This document shows positions 1 through 9,309 of a stretch of DNA of 64,000 bases, piece by piece. A program made the translations under genes and the position numbers. The notes beneath the pieces are model-generated. The model had not been told where the DNA came from and searched no databases. It saw only the letters and a list, made by a program, of their open reading frames with translations. Source of the DNA: Acinetobacter chengduensis (GTDB lineage Bacteria > Pseudomonadota > Gammaproteobacteria > Pseudomonadales > Moraxellaceae); contig NZ_RCHC01000001.1 in the NCBI RefSeq assembly GCF_003664645.1, forward strand, positions 186,001 to 250,000, in the 5' to 3' direction. How positions within the stretch are numbered: the stretch's first letter is position 1; the number at the start of each line of letters is the position of its first letter.

Positions 1-47
1 CAAAGCTTGCTATGGTGCAGTGCAAAATGCTGAAAAAGGATGAAAAC

Positions 48-809
48 ATGCAAATTCATGATCAAGTTGTGTTAGTCACTGGCGGCGCACGTGGATTAGG
101 TTTAGCCATTACACAAATGCTCATTGCAGAAGGCGCAAAGGTGGTGGTGAACTATCATTCAAGCCAGCATGCAGCCGATCAGCTCATGACACAGCACCCC
201 AATCAAGTGTTCGCCGTTCAAGCTGATATAACCAATAAAGCCCAAGTAGAACGTATGTTTGCAGAGGCAAAAGTACATTTTGGTACAGCTATTAATTCAA
301 TTGTGAACAACGCCTTGGTGCATTTTGAGTTTAATGGCGATGCTCGTCCGAAGGTTGAAGAGTTGAGCGCTGAAACCATGACACGCCAATTTGATGGCGC
401 AGTATTGGCCACACTTCATACCACCCAAGCGGGCCTCGCCGATATGAAACAAGCAGGCTTTGGTCGTATTGTGAATATTGGAACCAATTTAGTCCAAAAC
501 CCTGTGGTTCCTTATCATGACTACACCACAGCCAAAGCAGCACTATTGGCATTTACCCGTACCCTAGCACATGACTTAGGCCAATATGGCATTAACGTAA
601 ACATGCTCTCTGGTGGTTTATTACAAAGTACGGACGCCAGCAAAGCAACACCCGACTTTGTGTTTGACTTGATTGCAACATCTACGCCACTACGCCGTGT
701 GACCACGCCTGAAGAATTTGCTGCAGCCATTATGATGTTCTTGTCGCCTTATTCACGTGCGGTAACAGGTCAAAACCTGATTGTTGATGGTGGCTTAGTC
801 AAAGGTTAA
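48..809 (+). CDS. SDR-family oxidoreductase (3-oxoacyl-ACP reductase-like)
   Basis: A 253-residue short-chain dehydrogenase/reductase with a Rossmann fold. The cofactor motif TGGARGLG is at residues 11-18 and the catalytic YTTAK (Tyr159, Lys163) is in the usual place; the C-terminal TGQNLIVDGG is typical of FabG-like members. I use the ATG at 48 because AAAAAGGA lies 7 bases upstream; an in-frame ATG at 12 only adds a non-homologous tail. Two positions are unusual: the motif normally NNAG reads NNAL (87-90), and the catalytic Ser, 13 residues before Tyr, is Thr146. The substrate cannot be read from the sequence; a role in fatty-acid or small-ketone reduction is a family-level guess. It stands alone, about 100 bp before a lipid A acyltransferase gene. 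Confidence 0.85.
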   Translation: MQIHDQVVLVTGGARGLGLAITQMLIAEGAKVVVNYHSSQHAADQLMTQHPNQVFAVQADITNKAQVERMFAEAKVHFGTAINSIVNNALVHFEFNGDARPKVEELSAETMTRQFDGAVLATLHTTQAGLADMKQAGFGRIVNIGTNLVQNPVVPYHDYTTAKAALLAFTRTLAHDLGQYGINVNMLSGGLLQSTDASKATPDFVFDLIATSTPLRRVTTPEEFAAAIMMFLSPYSRAVTGQNLIVDGGLVKG

Positions 810-911
810 AGCCAGTGGCTGTTTTCAGTCGGGTCTGTAGCTTGAACTTTCTCTTTCAATTCAGCTTCATGTTAAACTGAAAGCTCTATTTAGCCTGCAT
901 ACCCTTTGTTT

Positions 912-1847
912 ATGAGCCAAAAGCCAGATTATCAACCCGGTGAATTTCAGTGGTCATTTTTATTACCCCAATATTGGGGCATTTGGATTGGCATTGTATT
1001 CCTGATGATCTTGGCGATTTTGCCTTGGGCCATTCAGCATCGTTTGGCCAACGTTCTGGGAAATACGGCATTTAAACATTTGAAGTCACGCCGTAAAACA
1101 ACTGTACGTAACCTCGAAGTGTGTTTCCCAGAATGGTCTGTGGCCGAAGTACAAATCAATGCACGTCAGGTTTTTGTCGATCAAATGATTGGCATATTTG
1201 AAACCCTCAATGCATGGTACTGCCCACAATGGTTTAAAAATCGGGTCAGCATTGAAGGCCTAGAACATATTCAACAAGCCCAAGCTGAAGGAAAAGGCGT
1301 CTTACTCTTAGGCACGCACTCGACTTTGCTGGATGCAGGTGGCTATTTATGCTCACAATATTTTGAACCCGATGTGGTGTATCGCCCTCAAAATAATCCC
1401 CTGCTCGACATGCTGATTTACCGTTGCCGTAGCACCATTTATGCCAACCAAATTGACCATGACGATATGCGTGGCCTCATTCGCAACCTAAAAAATGGCC
1501 ATGCGATTTGGTATAGCCCAGACCAAGATTTTGGACTAAAACAAGGCGTGATGGCACCTTTCTTTGGCGTGCCTGCAGCCACTGTAACAGCGCACCGTCG
1601 CTTAATCAAAATTTCAAAATCAGTCGCTATTCCGCTGTATTTTTACCGTACAGGCGATATTAAAGACCCACGCTATCATGTGTTAATAGAGCCTATTGTG
1701 GACAATTTACCAAGTGAAGATGAAGTAGAAGATGCTATTCGCGTCAATAAAATTATTGAGAATCAGCTTCGTATTGCACCCACTCAATATATGTGGTTTC
1801 ACCGTCGCTTTAAAAGTCGTCCAGAAGGCTACGACGAAATTTACTAA
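912..1847 (+). CDS. Lipid A biosynthesis acyltransferase (LpxL/LpxM family)
   Basis: A 311-residue inner-membrane acyltransferase of the LpxL/LpxM/HtrB family, which adds secondary acyl chains to lipid A on the cytoplasmic face. There is one hydrophobic segment at about residues 23-42, then the catalytic HX4D motif (His136-Asp141 in GTHSTLLDAGG). Length and the late MWFHRRFKSRPEG segment match the family. ATG 912 is used; an in-frame TTG at 906 is possible and no strong ribosome site is visible for either. The next gene, 30 bp downstream on the same strand, is a glycosyltransferase, so the two probably form a lipid A/LOS unit. The sequence does not tell me whether this is the LpxL or LpxM orthologue. 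Confidence 0.88.
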   Translation: MSQKPDYQPGEFQWSFLLPQYWGIWIGIVFLMILAILPWAIQHRLANVLGNTAFKHLKSRRKTTVRNLEVCFPEWSVAEVQINARQVFVDQMIGIFETLNAWYCPQWFKNRVSIEGLEHIQQAQAEGKGVLLLGTHSTLLDAGGYLCSQYFEPDVVYRPQNNPLLDMLIYRCRSTIYANQIDHDDMRGLIRNLKNGHAIWYSPDQDFGLKQGVMAPFFGVPAATVTAHRRLIKISKSVAIPLYFYRTGDIKDPRYHVLIEPIVDNLPSEDEVEDAIRVNKIIENQLRIAPTQYMWFHRRFKSRPEGYDEIY

Positions 1848-1877
1848 AATACTTACCTTGATCAGTAGAGAATCTTC

Positions 1878-2981
1878 ATGAAAGTCATGCAACTTTTACC
1901 CGAATTAAATAGTGGTGGCGTAGAACGTGGTACCTTAGAAATCGCGCGTGCCTTAGTTGCAGACGGTCATGAATCTTTGGTGGTGTCTCATGGTGGTCGT
2001 TTAGTCAATCAATTAGAAACCGAAGGTTCTCAACATTTCACTTTGGCCATTCATAAAAAAGCGCTCTCTAGTCTGTGGCAAATTCGTCCATTACGTCAGC
2101 TAATTAAAGCTGAACAACCAGACATTCTGCATGTACGCTCGCGTGTACCTGCTTGGCTGACTCATTTTGCGCTCAAGGGTATTCCTGCACATAAACGTCC
2201 ACATCTCATCAGTACAGTGCATGGCTTTTACTCCATTAATCGCTATAGCCAAATTATGACCCAAGCCGAAAAAGTTATTGCGGTATCTGACAGCGTCGTG
2301 CAATACATTCAGGACAATTATAAGAACTGCCCGCCCCAAGATATTGTCAGAATTTTCCGAGGCATTGATCCTGTTGCCTTCCCACATGGCTACCAACCCT
2401 CAGCACAATGGATTATTCAGACTTTTAAAGACTTCCCACAATTAGAAAATAAATTTCTCATTTGTCTACCAGGTCGGATTACACGTCTTAAAGGGCATGA
2501 AACGCTGATTGAGTTGATGCAACAACTGCATACGCAATATCCGCAGTTACATGCAGTAGTAGTCGGCGGTGCTGATGCTAAAAAAGCCGCCTATTTAGAA
2601 GAAATGCAAAAAACCATTGCCAGCAAAGGCCTGACAGAACACATCACCTTTGTTGGGCACCGTTCCGATATTCGTGAATGGTTAGCGCTAAGTGATGTAG
2701 TTTTGTCTTTATCAAATCAAGCAGAAACCTTTGGCCGTACTGCACTTGAAGCATTGTCTTTAGGCACGCCTGTTGTGGGTTGGAAGCGTGGCGGTGTAGC
2801 AGAAATCCTAACGCGCTTATACCCACAAGGTTTAATTAATGTGGATGACCAAGTGGCCTTACAACGTGCTGTTCAGCAGCATATTGACCAGCCACAACAC
2901 GTGGAAGAAGTCACCAGCTTTAGCTTAAAAGAAATGTGTGATCAGACCTTAGCGCTGTATAAAACAGTGGTCAAAGCTTAA
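1878..2981 (+). CDS. Glycosyltransferase family 4 (LOS/LPS core type)
   Basis: A 367-residue GT-B glycosyltransferase. The N-terminal domain starts with a GGVERGTLE acceptor-side motif (13-21). The C-terminal half has the GRITRLKGHETL donor-binding segment and the ETFGRTALEA region carrying the EX7E motif of retaining GT4 enzymes. No signal peptide or membrane segment is seen, so it probably acts at the cytoplasmic face of the inner membrane. Its position directly after the lipid A acyltransferase suggests a role in lipooligosaccharide core synthesis, but the sugar and acceptor are unknown. A rho-independent terminator follows within 50 bp. Confidence 0.85.
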   Translation: MKVMQLLPELNSGGVERGTLEIARALVADGHESLVVSHGGRLVNQLETEGSQHFTLAIHKKALSSLWQIRPLRQLIKAEQPDILHVRSRVPAWLTHFALKGIPAHKRPHLISTVHGFYSINRYSQIMTQAEKVIAVSDSVVQYIQDNYKNCPPQDIVRIFRGIDPVAFPHGYQPSAQWIIQTFKDFPQLENKFLICLPGRITRLKGHETLIELMQQLHTQYPQLHAVVVGGADAKKAAYLEEMQKTIASKGLTEHITFVGHRSDIREWLALSDVVLSLSNQAETFGRTALEALSLGTPVVGWKRGGVAEILTRLYPQGLINVDDQVALQRAVQQHIDQPQHVEEVTSFSLKEMCDQTLALYKTVVKA

Positions 2982-3005
2982 CACTCACACCAGTACAATC
3001 GTTTC

Positions 3006-3032
3006 AAAAGCCGGCTTTCATTGCCGGTTTTT
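3006..3032 (+). terminator. Rho-independent terminator of the acyltransferase-glycosyltransferase unit
   Basis: CCGGC (3011-3015) and GCCGG (3023-3027) form a stem around a 7-base loop, followed by five T residues. It lies just after the glycosyltransferase stop. Confidence 0.85.
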
Positions 3033-3105
3033 GATCGTTTACTCAAGTAAAACTAGTGATTCGCTCTCTAAAATTAGGCACGTAGCGATTCATAGTCATT
3101 AATTT

Positions 3106-3423
3106 TTAGCCCCGCCAAAGTCGATAATATGCACTTAACCACAGTAAAAATGGCATCAGGCTCATATTTAAGATATTCCTTAAACTCTCAGTTACACGCC
3201 AATAACCATGTTCTAAAATATCGTAGCGCGCACCATATAGTTCAATGGCGAATGCCAATCCGAATACGGCCCAAATTGCATAATGCGATTTCAGTTGGCG
3301 TTGATGACATACAGCCACCACAAAAAAAATGATTAAGCCCACATAAATACGACCTGCATCGGTCGATAAATGCGTCCATTGTTGAAAGGATATTAACCCT
3401 GTACTCAGGCTCTGCATTGCCAT
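3106..3423 (-). CDS. Small integral membrane protein, unknown function
   Basis: A 105-residue hydrophobic protein with about three predicted membrane segments: around residues 26-40 (IYVGLIIFFVVAV), 48-64 and 85-100. Residues are mostly Leu, Ile, Phe and aromatic, with Arg/Lys at the loop ends. The frame is open to 3489, but I choose ATG 3423 because the upstream extension is Cys/Lys-rich and not hydrophobic; AAGAG lies upstream. I do not recognise the family. It converges with the glycosyltransferase gene and is otherwise isolated. Confidence 0.6.
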   Translation of the reverse strand: MAMQSLSTGLISFQQWTHLSTDAGRIYVGLIIFFVVAVCHQRQLKSHYAIWAVFGLAFAIELYGARYDILEHGYWRVTESLRNILNMSLMPFLLWLSAYYRLWRG

Positions 3424-3884
3424 AATCGAGACTCTTATTTTTGTATCATGCACTTTTTTGCAGGCTATTTTAAGGCACAGACATGACATAAGAAATACAG
3501 ATTATCGATTGATACAGCCACTCAAAGCTTCACTGCTTGAAAACATCCAGATAAAGCAAAGCCCGAGTTTTGCATCCTGCATAACTCGGGCTGATGAGGT
3601 CGTGCTTTCACAAGTTTTATTATTGTTCTTTTCAGTGGCTTTCCTTTCCTGCATCATATCCATGATGACTTTATCCAATCGGCGCTGTCTTCCATAGCTG
3701 GGATAATCCGTTCCCGATTCCTTCTGCCGATGAAATTAGAATATGTCAATACGTTTAAACTGACCATTCGTCAGAGTCCTAAAGACTTGTAAGCTATTTC
3801 CTACATCGTGTATAGAGAGGATCAAAGTACTTCCTTCTGTTGCTATATTTTGCATGTCACCGAAATAGTTTAAATATCTCGTGA
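3424..3884. other. Intergenic stretch with a strong 10-bp hairpin
   Basis: About 460 bp between two minus-strand genes with no convincing gene. It holds a perfect 10-bp inverted repeat: AGCCCGAGTT at 3560-3569 and AACTCGGGCT at 3583-3592. Read on the minus strand the stem is followed by TTTGCTTTATC, a weak terminator tail, so it could end a small minus-strand transcript. A 53-codon minus-strand frame (3502-3663) runs through the hairpin but lacks a good ribosome site and is unlike anything I know. Confidence 0.4.
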
Positions 3885-4994
3885 TTATTTATAGTCTTGT
3901 GCAATTTCATCTGTGACTGGCTTTTCCTCACGCTCGGCTTTTTCAATCCCCTCTTGAATTGCTTCTTGCGCTTCTTCTTCGTCGGCATCAGTTTGTTCCA
4001 AGGACTCTTGTGCTTGCTCAAAAGCTCGTCCCGTTTGGAGTACCACAAACACAGGAAAATGATCTGATCCTACATGCGCCACACGTTCCATGTGTACCAA
4101 TGCAAAATCAGTACTATGAAAAATATGATCTAAAGACCAGCGTAAAAATTTATAGTCCGCGTGAAAGGTATTGATATATTTACGCCCGACACGAGGGTCA
4201 AGCAAACCACTTATACGCTGAAATAACCGTGTTGTTCGCGACCATGCCACATCGTTTAAGTCCCCCATCACAATACAGCTCTCATCTAAATCTTTAATTT
4301 GATCACCCACAATTAACAATTCGGCATCGCGCAAAGTAGAGTCTTTGGCTTCGGTTGGGCTCGGTGGTTTTGGATGCAAGCAATACAGTTGTACCAAATT
4401 GCCCGAACGCAGTTGCACCGTGGTATGAATTGATGGAATTTCATCGCTCAAAATGAATTTAACTTCGGTCTCATGCAAAGGCAGACGGCTATACAAATGC
4501 ATACCATATAAATTATCCAGTGGTACAGGCACACGATATGGATAATCTTTTTCAATCACAGACAACTCATTTTGCCAAGTCTGGTCTGTTTCTAAAGTCA
4601 GTAAAATGTCAGGCTGGTATTTTTGTACTTGCTCAAGCAGTAAGTGATATTTTTCATTGGGTGTAAGCACGTTTGACACCAGTAACGAAATTTGTTTATT
4701 CGGATCAAGTTGATCATCACTCACCTGTTGCACTTGTTTTTTCCATATAAAGGTATACGGTAAAACCATTTTGAGTTGATAAGCTAAAGCGGCAATTAAA
4801 CCAACAAAAATAATTTGTCGATAGACCGTCCATGGTTCATCCCAAAACAACAAAAAAGCCAATGCAATGAAGCCTAGAATTAAAATTTGTAGGCGTGGAA
4901 AATCAGCGCCACGGAACCACCATTCATCTCGAGGAATTAATGACCAAAAACTAAGCCAAATTACCAAAATTGCAATAATCTCGATCCAAATCAT
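3885..4994 (-). CDS. Membrane-anchored endonuclease/exonuclease/phosphatase (EEP) family protein
   Basis: A 369-residue protein with two to three N-terminal membrane segments (about residues 3-19, 34-50, 61-80) followed by a soluble EEP domain. The domain motifs are visible in order: SLLVSN, LTLETDQ, the metal-binding GDLND, and the terminal SDHFPV His-containing motif. The last 45 residues are Glu/Gln-rich and probably disordered. The EEP domain likely faces the periplasm, as in similar membrane-anchored proteins; whether it cleaves nucleic acid, a phosphodiester or a phospholipid is not decidable here. GAGG precedes the ATG. The gene is monocistronic and divergent from asd. Confidence 0.82.
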   Translation of the reverse strand: MIWIEIIAILVIWLSFWSLIPRDEWWFRGADFPRLQILILGFIALAFLLFWDEPWTVYRQIIFVGLIAALAYQLKMVLPYTFIWKKQVQQVSDDQLDPNKQISLLVSNVLTPNEKYHLLLEQVQKYQPDILLTLETDQTWQNELSVIEKDYPYRVPVPLDNLYGMHLYSRLPLHETEVKFILSDEIPSIHTTVQLRSGNLVQLYCLHPKPPSPTEAKDSTLRDAELLIVGDQIKDLDESCIVMGDLNDVAWSRTTRLFQRISGLLDPRVGRKYINTFHADYKFLRWSLDHIFHSTDFALVHMERVAHVGSDHFPVFVVLQTGRAFEQAQESLEQTDADEEEAQEAIQEGIEKAEREEKPVTDEIAQDYK

Positions 4995-5180
4995 AAAACC
5001 TCGCTGTTATATTCTAATTTTTTGTCTAATTCATAAATTAATATCAATTTTTCATGTAACACAAACAAGATATATTGCACAATATAATTGCTGTTTTGAT
5101 TATGCAGCTATTGCAGTTGAGCCCCCTTTTGGTACACTCAACCCCCCTTTAAAATTTTTAACGCACCGAGGCAAAGTGAC

Positions 5181-6299
5181 ATGAAAGTAGGTCTGGTCGG
5201 TTGGCGCGGGATGGTTGGTTCTGTCCTGATGCAACGTATGGTTGAAGAGAATGATTTTGCTCATTTTGAGCCGTTTTACTTCTCTACCAGTAATGCAGGT
5301 GGTGAAGCCCCTGCGTTTGGTGGTAAAACTGCCCCAGCACTTATGGATGCAACGGACATTAATAGTCTGAAGCAAATGGATGTCATTATTACCTGTCAAG
5401 GTGGTGACTATACAACTGAAGTTTTCCCTAAGTTAAAAGCTGAAAACTGGGGTGGCTATTGGATTGATGCCGCATCTACGCTACGTATGGATGATGAAGC
5501 AATCATCGTACTTGATCCAGTCAACCTAAATGTCATTCAAGACAGCTTAGTGAAAGGCACGAAAACTTTCGTGGGCGGTAACTGTACTGTTTCTTTAATG
5601 CTGATGGGCTTAGGCGGTCTATTCCAAAACAATCTTGTGGAATGGGCAACATCAATGACTTATCAAGCGGCTTCTGGTGCAGGCGCGCAAAATATGCGTG
5701 AACTGATTACAGGTATGGGCTACTTGTATAACAACACTAAAGATTTGTTAGATGATCCACGTTCTCCAATTTTAGACATTGACTCTAAAATTGCACAATT
5801 ACAACGTGGCGAAGGTTTCCCATCTGCAAACTTTGGCGTGCCTTTAGCAGGTTCTTTAATTCCTTATATCGACAAGCAACTTGAAAGCGGTCAATCGAAG
5901 GAAGAATGGAAAGGCCAAGTTGAAACCAACAAAATTTTGGGCAACCAACAAATTGTTCCAATTGATGGTCATTGTGTACGTATTGGTGCAATGCGTTGTC
6001 ACTCACAAGCATTAACGTTGAAATTGAAAAAAGACGTACCGCTTGATGAAATTGAAGATATGTTACGCAATGCCAATCCTTGGGCGAAAGTTGTACCAAA
6101 TACACGTGAAGCTTCAATGACTGACCTGACACCTGTTGCAGTAACAGGTACCTTGTCTGTTCCTGTAGGTCGTTTACGTAAACTCAACATGGGTAAAGAG
6201 TACCTTGGCGCATTCACAGTGGGTGACCAGTTGCTTTGGGGCGCTGCTGAGCCTTTACGCCGTATGCTTCGCATCTTGATTGATTATAAAAACGCTTAA
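5181..6299 (+). CDS. asd: Aspartate-semialdehyde dehydrogenase
   Basis: A 372-residue NADP-dependent enzyme that reduces aspartyl-4-phosphate to aspartate semialdehyde, the branch point to lysine/diaminopimelate, threonine and methionine. The N-terminal [13 protein letters not shown] is the NADP-binding motif and GGNCTVSLM carries the catalytic Cys135, the same position as in E. coli. Full family length. A T-rich terminator follows at 6322-6355, separating it from the FimV genes. Essential housekeeping gene. Confidence 0.97.
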   Translation: MKVGLVGWRGMVGSVLMQRMVEENDFAHFEPFYFSTSNAGGEAPAFGGKTAPALMDATDINSLKQMDVIITCQGGDYTTEVFPKLKAENWGGYWIDAASTLRMDDEAIIVLDPVNLNVIQDSLVKGTKTFVGGNCTVSLMLMGLGGLFQNNLVEWATSMTYQAASGAGAQNMRELITGMGYLYNNTKDLLDDPRSPILDIDSKIAQLQRGEGFPSANFGVPLAGSLIPYIDKQLESGQSKEEWKGQVETNKILGNQQIVPIDGHCVRIGAMRCHSQALTLKLKKDVPLDEIEDMLRNANPWAKVVPNTREASMTDLTPVAVTGTLSVPVGRLRKLNMGKEYLGAFTVGDQLLWGAAEPLRRMLRILIDYKNA

Positions 6300-6321
6300 T
6301 CAATATCATTGTTTTTAAACT

Positions 6322-6355
6322 GAAAAAGCCGATCACATTTGATCGGCTTTTTTTC
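6322..6355 (+). terminator. Rho-independent terminator of asd
   Basis: AGCCGATCA (6327-6335) pairs with TGATCGGCT (6340-6348), followed by a run of T. Confidence 0.92.
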
Positions 6356-6449
6356 TGTACTAATCTTGTTAATGTTTTACAATCCTTAAACATCCCGTTA
6401 ATCTATTCACTTTAAACACCGCGCAATTTGAATTGAGCTAAAAATTAAG

Positions 6450-7949
6450 ATGACCGTCTATAACAAATTAAAAATCGCCATTTTAGCTATACTTGCATCA
6501 CAGCCTTTACATGCCATTACGATTGATCCTGTCCAAATTCAATCTGCGCCTGGCGAGCTGTTATATGCCGAAATCAACTTTCGTCAATCCGATTCAAAAC
6601 AGACTTTACAAGCCAGCTTAGCCAATGCTGATGACTTAATGCGTATGGGTGTAGGCCATCAACCACCAGGCCATTTAAACTTTTTTACCCGTCGAGACAG
6701 CTCTGGCAATGGAGTGATTACCATTACCTCATCACGCCCAATGACCGATGCCGAACTCAACATTGTGGTGAAAATTACTGAAGGTAATGCCATTCGCTTA
6801 CAACACATTAAAACCCCTTTAAAACGCAGTTCATCAGCTCATAACACTTTGGCTAATTTAAGTCGCAATGAACGACCGTTGGCCCCGCTGATCATTCGCA
6901 ATGAAAATGAAATTGGGCTCAATTTACCTGTCAGTACCGCGTATACAGCAACAGCAGCCAAAATTGCCAATCCAGCCCATAAGAATGAAGCACCGCTAAG
7001 CATTAGCCGTAGTGCACCACCAAGTTTAAATAATAGCAATGCACAAGCTTTAGCTTCCGTTAGCCCTGTACCTCAAGCTTATGCTGTCCCTGCACCTATG
7101 GTCAAAGCGGTAGCTCCAGTTGCGCCAATCGCACAAGTTTCGTCACCCGCACCAGTACAAAAGCAAGCTGTTGCATCAGCGCAAGCCCCTGCACCAACCC
7201 TAGCCAAACATAACAATATATCTGAACAGACAACAACAAGCATAGTAGCACCGCCAGCCATGGGCCAAGTGTCGCAAGATCCGTTGGTTAAACAATTTGC
7301 CGAAGCCAAAGCTGTGCAAAAGCCAGCGCAACCGACCGAATCACCTGCACGCCCAGCGCCAGTAAGTAAAAACCCCGTATCGGTTCAAACACCGCCACCT
7401 CCAGCCAAGGCTGAATATGTGGTGCAATCGAATGAAACACTTTGGGGCATTGCCTCTCGTGTAGCCACTGCAGAAAATCGTCCAATTGGCGAAGTGATGA
7501 AGCAAATTAAAGCCAGCAATGTGCATGCATTTATTCAAGGCGATTCAAACCGCTTACGCCGTGGTATTGCACTGAACTTAAGCAATACCGCACCAAGTAA
7601 AGAACAACCGAAAGTAAATGCAGCCATGCTGGCAAAAATTCCGTCAGCGCAGTCAGGTAAAGCCAAATATCGCCTAAATGAAGCTGAAATGAGCTTAATT
7701 TCCGAGAATGAACGCGATTCAGCCCATACAACCGCCAACAAAAACACAGAAAAAAACCAAACTTCGGACAAGTTGTCATTAAAAATTATGACATCGCGTG
7801 AAAAAACCGTTAAATTACAGAGAAACGTAACGCAATTAGAATTGGCGCTAAATCAGAAGGATCAAAGAATTCAATTATTAAATACTCGCTTAGCACAGCT
7901 GGAAGAAAAACTGAAAGCACAACGCGCCGCGAAGAAGCCAATACACTAA
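6450..7949 (+). CDS. FimV/HubP-like protein, N-terminal (periplasmic) half
   Basis: A 499-residue secreted or periplasmic protein. It has a signal peptide (1-22, ending LHA), the FimV N-terminal domain (ITIDPVQIQSAPGELLYAEI), and a long Pro/Ala/Val/Gln linker at about 180-320. A LysM-like peptidoglycan-binding module follows (YVVQSNETLWGIASRV, about 325-375), then a C-terminal coiled coil (about 445-490). FimV/HubP proteins are polar organisers needed for type IV pili and twitching. Unlike Pseudomonas FimV, this protein ends after the coiled coil and has no membrane segment or cytoplasmic TPR part; those features are in the next gene, 70 bp downstream. I see no frameshift joining the two. Confidence 0.85.
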   Translation: MTVYNKLKIAILAILASQPLHAITIDPVQIQSAPGELLYAEINFRQSDSKQTLQASLANADDLMRMGVGHQPPGHLNFFTRRDSSGNGVITITSSRPMTDAELNIVVKITEGNAIRLQHIKTPLKRSSSAHNTLANLSRNERPLAPLIIRNENEIGLNLPVSTAYTATAAKIANPAHKNEAPLSISRSAPPSLNNSNAQALASVSPVPQAYAVPAPMVKAVAPVAPIAQVSSPAPVQKQAVASAQAPAPTLAKHNNISEQTTTSIVAPPAMGQVSQDPLVKQFAEAKAVQKPAQPTESPARPAPVSKNPVSVQTPPPPAKAEYVVQSNETLWGIASRVATAENRPIGEVMKQIKASNVHAFIQGDSNRLRRGIALNLSNTAPSKEQPKVNAAMLAKIPSAQSGKAKYRLNEAEMSLISENERDSAHTTANKNTEKNQTSDKLSLKIMTSREKTVKLQRNVTQLELALNQKDQRIQLLNTRLAQLEEKLKAQRAAKKPIH

Positions 7950-8019
7950 AAATTGCAACATGAAGATTTTAAATGGGTGAGTTCACTGAACCAAAGCTCT
8001 ATCCACAAGGGGTTAAAAT

Positions 8020-9264
8020 ATGCTGATTTATGTGATTCCATTAGTGATTGTCGTGATTGCTTTGGTATTTTTAAAAAAACGTCAAAGTGCACAAGAATCA
8101 GATAAAGCGAATGCACAAAAAGCTAAGGCAAAAAAAGCAAGTTCATCCGCTAAAATTGCCCCAAATCGCACACAAGCTGTAGAGCCAGTTGCAAAGCCGT
8201 CCACAACTGCTTTAAGCGATGACACACGTAAAAAAATCCAAAGTTTAATTGATGAACGTAATTTCTTTTCAGCAGAAGCTCAAATTAATCAGGCACTGAA
8301 GAAAGACAATACGCAACACGAACTTTATTTGTATTTGCTCGACATTCATATTTTACAAAAAGATGAATTTGCAATTAGCCAATTGATCAGTCATGTTCGC
8401 TCACTTGAACTTGCGGACATCATTGCACAGGCTGAAGCAAAACAAGCAAATTTCGAAAATGCCCAAAACAAAACTATTGATACCATTGCATTTACTAGCC
8501 CGACAGAACAACCGGTCAGTGTTGCAAAACCACAAGCACAGAATAATGCTGATTTTGATGCCTTAATGGGCAGCCCATCAACTACACCTGAGCCAAAAAA
8601 AGAAGTACCTCCTGCACCCGTTGTTGCGACACCAGCTGTAGAGGAAATCAAACCGTTAGATTTCAATTTATCGTTTGATTCTGTTGCCGAAAAACCTACT
8701 GAAGTTAGTAAGCCAAAAGTTGCTGAAGAAACACAGTCTCTTGATTTTGCAGTACCAGAAGTTACACCTGTAGAAAAAGTTACCGAAGTTGCTCCAACTA
8801 CTGAAATCAAACCGCTCGACTTCTCTTTAGACTTTGCACCGCAAACCAGTCCGGAAGTTGCACAGCCACAACCTACAGCTGAACCTGCACCTTTAGACTT
8901 TTCGTTTACGACAGAAGAACCGACTACAGAAGCACCAAAAGCAGAACCGCTTAGCTTTGATTTAAGTTCAATTGGTGCGCAACCAGAAGTAGAACCAACT
9001 GCACCAGCCTCTACAGGCGTGAGCTTTGACATCAGTCAAGTGAGCACACCTGCATCGAGCACAGATCAAAGTGATCCATTGGTGCAGTCATTCCCAGAGC
9101 TTTTGGACAGCAACGAAATTACGCTTAATCTAGAATTGGCAGCACAATATATCCAATTAGGTGCATTTGATGCCGCTCGTGAAATTTTAGAAGAAAAAGA
9201 AAGCGAATATTCTGCTGAACAAATTGAACAAGTAAAAGTGTTACGTAATCAAATCGCTTCTTAA
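8020..9264 (+). CDS. FimV-like protein, membrane anchor plus cytoplasmic C-terminal half
   Basis: A 414-residue protein beginning with a membrane segment (2-18, then KKR, so the rest is cytoplasmic). A TPR-like helical region follows at about 65-140, then a low-complexity acidic linker, then the FimV C-terminal domain (about 355-412: ITLNLELAAQYIQLGAFDAA..). The linker contains about six copies of an LDF-type motif (KPLDFNLSFD, SLDFAV, KPLDFSLDF, APLDFSF, PLSFDL, VSFDIS) between about 205 and 340. It has its own strong ribosome site (AAGGGG, 7 bases). Together with the upstream gene it accounts for all modules of a single-chain FimV, so I infer a split FimV acting in polar type IV pilus assembly. 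Confidence 0.82.
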   Translation: MLIYVIPLVIVVIALVFLKKRQSAQESDKANAQKAKAKKASSSAKIAPNRTQAVEPVAKPSTTALSDDTRKKIQSLIDERNFFSAEAQINQALKKDNTQHELYLYLLDIHILQKDEFAISQLISHVRSLELADIIAQAEAKQANFENAQNKTIDTIAFTSPTEQPVSVAKPQAQNNADFDALMGSPSTTPEPKKEVPPAPVVATPAVEEIKPLDFNLSFDSVAEKPTEVSKPKVAEETQSLDFAVPEVTPVEKVTEVAPTTEIKPLDFSLDFAPQTSPEVAQPQPTAEPAPLDFSFTTEEPTTEAPKAEPLSFDLSSIGAQPEVEPTAPASTGVSFDISQVSTPASSTDQSDPLVQSFPELLDSNEITLNLELAAQYIQLGAFDAAREILEEKESEYSAEQIEQVKVLRNQIAS

Positions 9265-9282
9265 TAGAAATCGATTTAAACT

Positions 9283-9309
9283 AAAGCAGTCTCCATGACT
9301 GCTTTTTTT
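9283..9309 (+). terminator. Rho-independent terminator after the second FimV gene, abutting the next start
   Basis: AAAGCAGT (9283-9290) pairs with ACTGCTTT (9298-9305), followed by T residues to 9309. The asparaginase ATG at 9310 follows the T tract directly. Confidence 0.85.

Noticed and set aside
3591..3610. CTGATGAG similar to the hammerhead ribozyme core
   Set aside because: The required GAAA segment and stem pairing do not follow; chance match.
3502..3663. 53-codon minus-strand frame in the gene-free region
   Set aside because: Poor ribosome site, passes through a strong hairpin, and the protein resembles nothing I know; too weak to call a gene.
8391..9032. 213-residue minus-strand open frame
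   Set aside because: Ser/Gly/Val-rich antisense shadow of the repetitive FimV C-terminal gene.
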